This document shows positions 49,001 to 60,700 of a stretch of 64,000 nucleotides of DNA, in pieces. Both the position numbers and the translations under genes were made by a program. Each line of letters opens with the position of its first letter. Position 1 is the first letter of the stretch. The notes below the pieces were generated by a model, which had not been told where the DNA came from, searched no databases, and worked only from the letters and a program-made list of their open reading frames with translations. Origin of the DNA: Bolinopsis microptera (lineage: Eukaryota; Ctenophora; Tentaculata; Lobata; Bolinopsidae); NCBI RefSeq assembly GCF_026151205.1, contig NC_087081.1, positions 17,089,058-17,153,057 of the forward strand. Direction: 5' to 3'.

Positions 49001-52000
49001 ATCCCTCCAGTCGCTTCCTGTAAACAAGTAGTAGTTCAGTACACAATAGAGAAGATATGAGCTGGTAATATAATGTTTTAAACCAATTACAACACTACAA
49101 ATCTATTACATTTATTGAGAATTGTGTTATGTAACGTGATGGAAATATTTTAAACGGGCATATCCTGTCCAAAATATGAACTACAAACCCAGGATGGACT
49201 ACATGAAGAATTCGTTGTAACTTTGTTTGAAAAGCATTAACATTAATAAAGAAGATCTGAATAGTTTTCACTCCACATTTTACCAGATATAGAGCTATGA
49301 AACAGATAGATTATGTATTTTATGACTAGTAGCCCCATCCCCATCCCTCACCCACCAGTAGGCTTTGAATACCTTTTCTATACAATTTGTCTAAAACCAA
49401 AAGTTTTGATATTTTTTGACCAATTTCTAGGGCCCGATGTAATTGCTATGACCAGTTTACTGGTCAACTGGTGTTTCGGTGTCCCTAATTTTGTTTACAC
49501 TCGGTCACTTGTCAAGGCATGTAAGGTCATTCGGCGAAATTTTCTTTGAAATAAAATGATGTATTTGTGTAACAATTTGAAAGTTTGTTGATAAAAAAAG
49601 TTATTCCAAAGATCTTTTCCATGAATTTTAAAATCATTTTCAGTAAATTTGTAATATATATATATACTATATATACCTATATTATATTATATACCTTTCC
49701 TTTTAATAGGTACTAAGTGAGTGTCCGGATAGCTTTTAATGTAAAAACTAAAAACAGATTTAATCATAAAACAGAGACATAAAACATCAGTATCATGGTC
49801 ACCAACAAATGATGAAAACATATCAAACGAGGTATCATTTCACGGTGTGTTATTTCATCAACATCCTTGTTCAGGCTGATAAGGTTCAACCCACATATCG
49901 ACCTTGTTGATAAGTCTCATCACAGCAAATTCTTGGGTGAAGTCCGGCATATTTTTTGGATCAAAGTCCTGGACCATATCAAAGTTCCTGGCTAACACAG
50001 ACAGAGTTAATTTCATCATCATCATGGCCATGTGTTTCCCAATGCAGCCCCGAGCTCCCACAAAGAAGGGCATGTAAGAGAAGGGTTCTGGCACGAAGCC
50101 AGGAAACCACCTCTCCGGATTAAACTTGTCCGGGTTCTCCCAATACTTTGGGCTGTGGTGGAGGACGTACTCGCTGAACACTATTCGTATTCCTTGTTCG
50201 GTTATCACGTAGTTGCCAACCTTTCCTTCCTCAGTATTCCTTAAATAAACATATTGTTACATTTAGTAACATGTATTATTGAAACAGATTTAAGGATTGA
50301 AAATAAGGATATCTGATACAGTGGGTAACGTTGCCTGTTACAGGGCCCTTCGTTACGCCACTGATCTGATAACCAATGAGAAGTTCACGCGGATTTGAGC
50401 TTTTGAGGAATGTATGTGATGGAGGAATGTATGTGATGAAGGTCTTACTTAAATTTGTACGATCTTGTTCCTCTGGTTAGAACCGGTCTAAGACGTAAAC
50501 ACTCCAAAATACACTTCTCTGTATACTCCAGACTGTTTAATCCTTCAAAAGTATCGATGGAGGTTTCTCTCAACTCCGCAAACATTTTCCTCTGACACTC
50601 GGGCTCATCGTTGAGCAGCATAAACAAAGAAGTAATCTGTTTCACCATATTATCCATCACCAGACAAATGGTCATAATGTCGTCAATAGTGAAGGTCACA
50701 GTGTCATCAACACTGCGCCTTTTTCCATGCCCGTTTTTATTGTTTGCCTCGATCAAAAAGCCCAACATATTTATATTTGTCATGCCTGAAATTAAAATAA
50801 TTACCTGCACCGAAAAAAATACATAAGCGAAGTTACCGATCCACAGTAAAAGCAAAACGTTAGAGCTTAAATGAAATGGACCTACTTTGTTCATTTCTTT
50901 TGTATCTCACTGTTTGTCGGTGTATCTCCATAGCTGCCTTTTTAGCTTCCGATCTCATTTCGTGAATCATATTAACAGTTTCCTCCTTATCATTACTACA
51001 CAGGTAAGAGAGCCACGAGGACAGCTGTTTAGGAAGCGCCTCCAGAATCTTAAACACGTTCTTTGCTATCAGTTCAGAGTTCATAAAATTGTGGAACCCC
51101 ATAACTTGGAGGTATGAAGTGAATGTGATGCCTAGCTGATCGTGCAGATCTACTTTCTTGCCATCTTTTATCAATTCTTTCCATCTCTTCAGCTCAGGAC
51201 CTTCCATGTGCGGTTTACACGCGTAGTAAAGTTCCTCCATATTTGTTTTAGCAAAGAATGGTGTCATTACTTTCCGTTTCAACGCCCAACCGAGTCCATT
51301 ACCACTTAGAATACTTTCTGTACCCACCAACCTTTGCCCGTAGAGACTTCTATTAGGAAGGCCATCAAACTTAGAGAAGTGTTTTAAATCAGTAGTGATG
51401 TCTTTAAGTGAAGCTGGATCAGCAGTCCACAGGATAGGACGAGTAGATAAGAAGAAGACGAAAGTGTCTCCGTAAGTGTTGTGCCACTCTATCCACAGAT
51501 CCAGCAGCTTGTTCTTTTCTTTCCACTTGTTCAGTGTTGTCGTGTGACCTGCAGTATGTTCTGTAGTAATATCTCACGTGACGTCACACACACGTGACGT
51601 CACACACTCACACGTGACGTCACACTCACACGTGACGTCACACACACACGTGACGTCACACACACGTGACGTCACACACTCACACGTGACGTCACACACA
51701 CACCTGACGTCACACACACACGTGACGTTACACACACTCGTGCCGTCACACACACTCGTGACGTCACACACACACACGTGACGTCACACACTCAGCTTGT
51801 TCTTTTCTTTCCACTTGTTTAGAGTTGTCGTATGACCTGCACAGATTCGTTCACATTAAATTCTGTAAGTACACTTATACCATAAATTGTACTTGCAAGC
51901 AGTTGTAAAATCTTGCTGCTTTATAAGGCAAAATTATCAAATAATCAACAAGATCAAATTAAACTGCTTTAAAAAAACCTTTCATAATACTGTCAATAGG

Positions 52001-54749
52001 GGGCTGAGGTATGGCAGCCAGTCTCTGGTGGCTCCAGTATGTTCTGTAGTAGTGTCTAGCCAGCTTCAACAGGTAGGCCACAACCAGGCAGCTTATCAGG
52101 AACATAGCTAAGTTACTAGGTTACTAATGTAGTTACTAGGTTACTAGTGTAGTTACTAGGTTACTAGTGTAGTTACTAGGTTACTAGTGTAGTTACTAGG
52201 TTACTAGTGTAGTTACTAGGTTACTAGTGTAGTTACTAGGTTACTAGTGTAGTTACTAGGTTACTAATGTAGTTACTAGGATACTAATGTAGTTACTAGG
52301 TTACTAGTGTAGTTACTAGGTTACTAGTGTAGTTACTAGGTTACTAGTGTAGTTACTAGGTTACTAGTGTAGTTACTAGGTTACTAGTGTAGTTACTAGG
52401 TTACTAATGTAGTTACTAGGTTACTAGTGTAGTTACTAGGTTACTAATGTAGTTACTAGGTTACTAATGTAGTTACTAGGTTACTAGTGTAGTTACTAGG
52501 TTACTAGTGTAGTTACTAGGTTACTAGTGTAGTTACTAGGTTACTAGTGTAGTTACTAGGTTACTAGTGTAGTTACTAGGTTACTAATGTAGTTACTAGG
52601 TTACTAATGTAGTTACTAGGTTACTAGTGTAGTTACTAGGTTACTAGTGTAGTTACTAGGTTACTAGTGTAGTTACTAGGTTACTAGTGTAGTTACTAGG
52701 TTACTAGCCAGCTTCAACAGGTAGGCCACAACCAGGCAGCTTATCAGAAACATAGCTTAACTGCTTAATTAATCCAATTAATATAAATTAATAACATTTT
52801 AAATACCTTCTGAGAGCCTTCACAGAAGAATACTAGAGTAACAGAATAAATGATACTATTATGAGAATTTATCTTCCAAACATTTTTCATCGATATCCTG
52901 AATAACTGAATTATAGTATATTCGCTTTAACATCTCGAATATTTAGTGGGTTCTAAGCCTGGGTAACTGTGTGCTTATCCAGGTCTAAGCTTCATGACAG
53001 GTGACTGTTCACCAGGAATTTTGATATGGTCCAGGACTTTGATAAAAACAAGATGCCAGATTTTACACACGAATGAGAAAATAGCTGAGTAACTGTATGA
53101 TTTCTCCAGGCTATAATTAAAATAAAACAAAAAACACCCACGTATATAGTAAGTAAAGTAAGTATATAGGAAATGTGCATTCAGTTGGGCTAATCACGCA
53201 AACAAGACAAACAATTATACTAGCTTCAAGCTTGGGCAGAATAAAACATTATGTAAATCATAAAGTGAGATGTTTTAATTCTTTGCCAAAACCAAAATGG
53301 AGGACCTGTTTAAGGTGTGCAAGCAAGTATGGAGGGGCCGGAGTTACAGAGGTGGGAACATACTATAAAAAGTGGGGAGAAAATAGAACTTCACCACCTC
53401 TGGGATACTATGGTTACTATGGTAACTATGGGATATGATGGCTTCTCCAACCCTAAAACCATAGCGGACAATGTATTGAGGCCCTTCCTAAACAACACTC
53501 CTGGTCCACAGCATGGACTAAATACAAGGAACCTCTAAAGCTGTACCAACGTATCAAGTGGAACCCAATATTAGATAACTCGCTGAAAAAGCTTCGCCTC
53601 GGGAAGTAAAGATATTCGCACACAAAGGTCTTGATCAGACCGATTCACCTTCATGTGCATACTTCATCTGGGAGCCGTCAGTTGAGCTTGCTCTCTGACT
53701 CGTGGGTTGAAAACATCGTGTACAGTACTTCGTGAGTAGTACAGTACTGCACAACGATAACCCGCCTCCCCAACCAAATCTCTCAAATCACTATAATACT
53801 ATAATACACAAACTATAGTACTAACAAACTATAATACTAACATACTATATAATAATACTATTATACTACACACAAACTATAATACGGTATTAAAAACAAA
53901 ATGCAACTTTTTCACAATAGTTTTATATATAAACCTGTGATATATCAACTAAAAGGTAGGTTTACATAACCTCTGTAACGAGACCTCACTTTTGGTAGTG
54001 ACGTATCCCACGCGCGCAGGAAGACACTGTGCACTAGATCATCCTGATATAATATACCCTGCTTAATTTATTATTGTCTCCTGAATGTCGCTCCTTAGTA
54101 GTGACCATGGGAGGGCTGCACCATCTTAACAGGAGATTAGGTGAATTTTCACGCACTATATATATATCTCTAGTACCAGTTATTTTCTAAAACAGCGCAG
54201 TCAATATCATAAATTTGCTCCCCACTCCTATCCCCGCCCCCCCCACTCTATGACTCCCACCTCCCCAGAATAGTCCCCTCCCCCGGCGGATGCCTGGAGC
54301 ATACTCTTACCTGGAGTAAGGGGGATGTGTCGCATTCTTAACGCCACCAGGGGGTTCATCTCCTTACATATGTGATCAGTCAGTACCTAGACAAACAACT
54401 GTTACACAATAAGTAGTAGTATTGTCACAAAATACCTTAAAACTGTCACAAAATACCTTAAAACTGTCACAAAATACCTTGAAACTGTCATGCGCAAGAT
54501 ATTTAATGCTGATTCCAACCTGCGCATTGTGGCAAATGTGACGCTGGAACCACGAGTTAGGTTCAGTGTCGTAACCTAGCTCTCTCTTGTTGGCTGCGTT
54601 AGACCTACCTGGTTACCTGGTTACCTGGTTACCTGTGCGTTGTGGCGAATGTGGCGCTGGAACCACGAGTTAGGTTCAGTGTCGTAACCCAGCTCTCTCT
54701 TGTTGGCTCCGTTGGGGATTACAGGCAGGTCGGACATGATGTCCCGTAC
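46100..54749 (-). CDS. DNMT1: DNMT1 last six exons: target recognition domain and motif X
   Basis: Exons in transcript order: 54749-54633 ([17 protein letters not shown]), 54386-54311 ([20 protein letters not shown]), 49017-48889 ([19 protein letters not shown]), 47511-47347 ([28 protein letters not shown]), 47193-47078 ([31 protein letters not shown]), 46198-46100 ([14 protein letters not shown], stop TAA). They track human DNMT1 closely; the CXC and Cys/His residues that bind the TRD zinc are kept. The donor of 47078 is a poor gttttt. Confidence 0.95.
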
Positions 54750-57700
54750 CTGTTACAGGGTGTAATCATGTAGTCAGAGTTAATTAATTAACTGATTAAT
54801 TAATTAGTTTACTCCTTGTAACAGTTGTAATCATGTAATCATTAATTAACTCATCAGTTAAATGATAACTAAATAATTACCGTAATATTCCTAAGAGGAG
54901 CGCTGTCGTAGCGTGTAATGTGACTACTGTATTGTCTGTTATCTATTGTTACAGACAGTGACATACCCTTAGGACTGAATGCATGCCTGAGGGACCACGT
55001 TGGAATGTTAAACCATGGTTACGCGAGAAATGTTTTTAAAAATTATCAAGAAATCTTAGCCTTTGATAACAATCTTTGGACAATAATATATACTGTACTT
55101 TGCTAAACGGGGAACAACCCTAAACTCTCCACAATATCTCACCTAGGCTCAGGAAATTGTGGGAGTACTTCTCCAGGAGCAGCAGCTAGAACAAAAGCTC
55201 TGCGACGAGTCTGTGCCACCCCGTAACATCCTGCCTGTAGCACGCCAAACGTGCACTGGTACCTGGTAACACGTGATCAGTAAACCAGTAACACGTGATC
55301 AGTAAACCAGTAACACGTGATCAGTAAACCAGTAACACGTGATCAGTAACACGTGATCAGTAAACCAGTAACACGTGATCAGTAAACCAGTAACACGTGA
55401 TCAGTAAACCAGTAACACGTGATCAGTAAACCAGTAACACGTGATCAGTAAACCAGTAACACGTGATCAGTAAACCAGTAACACGTGACCAGTAAACCAG
55501 TAACACGTGATCAGTAAACCAGTAACACGTGATCAGTAAACCAGTAACACGTGATCAGTAAACCAGTAACACGTGATCAGTAAACCAGTAACACGTGATC
55601 AGTAAACCAGTAACACGTGATCAGTAAACCAGTAACACGTGATCAGTAAACCAGTAACACGTGATCAGTAAACCAGTAACACGTGATCAGTAAACCAGTA
55701 ACACGTGACCAGTAACATGTGTAACTCACCCCATATTTACGAGTGAAGATAAGCAAAGTTTCAGCACCATGTTCTTCTTGTAAGACACGAAGTTGCGCAC
55801 GTTTTCAAGCAGAAAGTAGCGTGGCCTGTAAAACTCACCTGAAAATAAAGTTGTGTAGCGTGGCCTGTAAAACTCACCTGAAAATAAAGTTGTGTCCAAT
55901 GAGTTCAGGTTTACTTTGCGAACTTTCTATTTCTATTCGTTTGTAATGGTAGTAAATTATGTTTAAAAACAGGCTAGAAAGCGCTTTTAGATAGGAGGAA
56001 CTTACAATAGCTGAGGTAGGAGGAAATAAGGCTGTTTTTAAACATGCTGTATTCCCGCGCGTTAAATCTGTTCATCCCACTGAAGCCCTGAAGAACAGAA
56101 TTATATTATATAGTAGAATTATCAAAAACAATATTTTTATCTTATAATGCTGCGTTTTAGTGCAAAATTCAAAACATTTTTTAGCAGGGTCGCTTTTTTC
56201 ACTGTTATCTTTTACATTGAGTCAAGTGAACCGTCAAATCAAATTGTAATGATGTTTGTTTGGTTGTCCTCTATAATATATATATTCTATATATATAGAG
56301 AGTTGTCCTCTTAATAAACCTGACAGGGTGGACCCCCACATAAGAGTTCCACTTCTCCCCCCCCCCCTCTTAATAAACCTGACAGGGTGGACCCCCACAT
56401 AAGAGTTCCACTTCTCCCCCCCCCCCTCTTAATAAACCTGACAGGGTGGACCCCCACATAAGAGTTCCACTTCCCCCTCTTAATAAACCTGACAGGGTGG
56501 ACCCCCACATAAGAGTTCCACTTCTCCCTTCTGTGGTATCTGCTGACCCAGCTTGTTAGTGGGGACCCCATCTATTGCCATCCTCAACACCGCGTTACAA
56601 TCCTGTTAAACACGTGATATTAAACACGTGATATCAAACACGTGATATTAAACACGTGCTATTAAACACGTGATATTAAACACGTGATATTAAACACGTG
56701 ATATTAAACACGTGATATTAAACACGTGATATTAAACACGTGATATTAAACACGTGATATTAAACACGTGATATTAAACACGTGATATTAAACACGTGAT
56801 ATTAAACACGTGATATTAAACACGTGATATTAAACACGTGATATTAAACACGTGATATTAAACACGTGATATTAAACACGTGATATTAAACACGTGATAT
56901 TAATCAGAAACTTTAACATTTATAATATAACTCACCCAGGTATCGTTAATTAGGCTCACTAAACTTTAACCAACCTCATTGAAAACCTCAGCTTTAGGGT
57001 TGTTCAGCTTGTACGCCTGGGCAGCCTCGCTGAAGAACTCAATAGCCCAGCAAGATTCTGCTACACCAGCCTGAAATAGAAACTTATCGCTGGAAACTTT
57101 TTTGCAGAAATTACACGCATCCAACTAAAATGAAGGTCATTACAGTGGATCGTTTTATCTTAATAGAAATATCGTTTAATCTTATTAATATTGCCCTTAA
57201 AAATCAATTTTAAAAACATGTTGAACATTGTGAGTAGTAGTAACTAGTAGTGTTGCACTATTAGTAGTAAGTACCTTACTCGGGAATATTATAGCGGGTT
57301 AATTTATGACTGGGAAAATTAATGACCGGGAAAAATATGGCGGAATGTTCCAAAACCCACCAAGCATCAAAATGTATTACTATTAGTTTACCTTACTCGG
57401 GAACATTATTTCGGGTTAATTTATGACTGGGAAAATTAATGACCGGGAAAAATATGGCGGAATTTTCCAAAACCCACCACTTTATCCCAGTCATAATATT
57501 CCCGAGTAAGGTAGTTGTGTTGTAGCTACCTGATGGAACCCCTCTGATAAACCCCCGCACCCCGCAAACACGTCCAGAGTTCTCAGTTTCCTAAAGGAAG
57601 GTTCCTTCGTCTCCAGGTCTACACGCTTCTTTTTCCCTTTGTTACTACACCTGATGTTAATAAATAGTACACTTATAGTAACACTATTCTTACCCACTAA

Positions 57701-60700
57701 TATTACCCACTATTATTACCCACTATTATTACCCACTATTATTACCCACTATTATTACCCACTATTATTACCCACTAATATTACCCACTATTATTACCCA
57801 CTATTATTACCCACTATTATTACCCACTATTATTACCCACTATTATTACCCACTATTATTACCCACTATTATTACCCACTATTATTACCCACTATTATTA
57901 CCCACTATTATTACCCACTATTATTACCCACTATTATTACCCATTATTATTACCCACTATTATTACCCACTATTATTACCCACAATCATTACCCACTATT
58001 CTTACCCACTAATATTACCCACTAATATTACCCACTATTATTACCCACTATTATTACCCACTATCATTACCCACAATTATTACCCACTATTATTACCCAC
58101 TAATATTACCCACTATTATTACCCGCTATTATTACCCACTATTATTACCCACTATTATTACCCACTATTATTACCCACTATTATTACCCACTATTATTAC
58201 CCACTAATATTACCCACTAATATTACCCACTATTATTACCCACTAATATTACCCACTATTATTACCCACTATTATTACCCACTATTATTACCCACCTAGC
58301 CTCAGAGGGGATATCCTCCAGACTTTTAGTATCTGAATCCCAGCACTCTGAGAAGTAGAAATGGTCGGGGAGAGTTGTGTACCTGCCCAGATCTTCAATA
58401 TCCTCCCTGTGTCGCACTGTGCACTTACCTAATATCTTTTCAGCGCGTATTTTAACCTACAGAAAACTTAGATTAGAGTTAGACACAATAAATTAATATA
58501 GCGGTATTACTATTGCAAGATTCACTGGGTTCCTACAAAAAGGGCTAGGTTATATAATATATATTATGTTATAATAGGTTATAATTGACTTTAGCTGGTG
58601 TCTACCTGATCTAGACTGTAGAAGAGGAGGTTGATGTCCGCTGCCTCCGAGCAGAAGTTCTCTATGTTACCATGGTTACCCACTAGGTTCTCTGCACGGT
58701 ACATCTTCTTAACAGTCACCTGTAATAAATAGGCTCACTCACAACTTATAGTTAATTAGTTCCTGGAGGAATATTCAGTAAAAACTGTGACAATCTATCT
58801 CCTATCTATATATCTCATATCATTCTAAATGGGACAAAAAAGAGATACTATGATTTTGACTTCTAGTACCTCAATTTGGGATCAAACCAAATTGAGTGAT
58901 CAATTAGTCAGTTAATTGAGTCCCTATTTACCTTAACAGAAGATCAATCAGTCAATTAACTGAGTCCCTATTTACCTTAACAGAAGATCAATCAGTCAAT
59001 TAACTGAGTCCCTATTTACCTTAACAGAAGATCCATCAAGTCCCTCTTGTTTGGTGGAGAAGCTGACGATGCGGCCTATTCTGAAGAGTTCTGGTACCAG
59101 GTCGTTATTTCCCTTGATGTAGTCAGTCTTTCTGTAGTATTCTGTGAGAGTTAATGTCAGATACGGTAGAATTTAACTAATTAATTATATATGCAGAGAT
59201 AGTTCCAGAAGTTTTAGAACAGTTCCATACGTTGTGGAACAGTTGTAGAATCATAACTCCATCCTCTAATAGTTTGAGTAATCAATAATCATGATTAAAG
59301 TTTTATAGCGTATTATCGAGTTTACAGTTTATTCACCTGGAAACATTTCGTCATCAACTTTGTCTTTTCGTATTTTTGTGATATTGCTTTTTCCTCTGAA
59401 ATAAAATGACTTATTTTATCCATTACCTATCTGTTACTACTCCCTGCTACTAGAGTATATCTGTTATTCGTAAGGGACATATTTTTTATATTCGACTAGA
59501 TTATTACTAATAATTATAATCTATGATGACGTACCTGGATGGCATTGAGTAAGCGTCTGATCTAACGTACACATAGTCCCCCACACTATACTCAATGTTC
59601 TTGTATTTTAGTACACCTCTCTCTTTTTCTGATAAACAAATCATTGTCGGAGAAGTAGTGATCATGTACAAATTCGCAAAATCAATTCCTTTCAAGACAA
59701 GTTGAGTGTGTGGTGCAAATAACTGGACTGGTTAAAATAAACTGAAGATCAAATTGCCCCCTAACTACTAACTAACTGCTAACCTAAGAAAGGAATAGCC
59801 GCCCTAACTACTAACTAACTGCTAACCTAAGAAAGGAATAGCCGCCCTTTCTCTCTCCCTCCTCCTGGTACAGGCCGGACAACACCCCTCCTCCTCCTCC
59901 CACTCCAGATACTCCCTTAATGGACACTCAAACCTGACAAAGTTACAATTCTTTAGCTTCAAACCTGACAAAGTTACAATTCTTTAGCTTCAAACTTTCC
60001 AAATACAAATGCAGCAGGAGTTCCACAAATTGTATCTCAAATATTGAAACATAACAAATGCAGACCAGGGTTGGTAAAACGACCCTACCTTGCTTTGTCA
60101 CTGTCATACCAGAGCTTAAAGAATAAAGCTGTATCTTTCTTCTCAGGAACTGGCATGCCACCTGAACAGAGTGATTGTTTTATAAGTACTTATAATAACG
60201 AACACAGCAAACAACTGTAATAATGAACACAGCAAACAACTGTATCTTTATAAACAACTAAGTGAGAGTATTACCTATCATGTTCCAGTTAGGAGGAGGA
60301 GGGCAGTAGTTTACAGTAACTTTACTGAGGACAGAGCCCAAAGGAGCGTCATCACACGAGTCCGATAGAAACAGTTCGTACTCGTCATGTGCTTCACCAA
60401 GTACTGTGTCTCCAGCACGACTAAGAGGGTTACTATGGTTACATGTGCTTCACCAAGTACTGTGTCTCCAGCACGACTAAGAGGGTTACTATGGTTACAT
60501 GTGCTTCACCAAGTACTGTGTCTCCAGCACGACTAAGAGGGTCACTATGGTTACATGTGCTTCACCAAGTACTGTGTCTCCAGCACGACTAAGAGGGTTA
60601 CTATGGTTACATGTGCTTCACCAAGTACTGTCTCCAGCACGACTAAGAGGGTTACTATGGTTACATGTGCTTCACCAAGTACTGTGTCTCCAGCACGACT

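Noticed and set aside
49313-49549. 78-codon plus-strand frame in the DNMT1 intron
   Set aside because: No domain, no splice context, AT-rich; likely chance.
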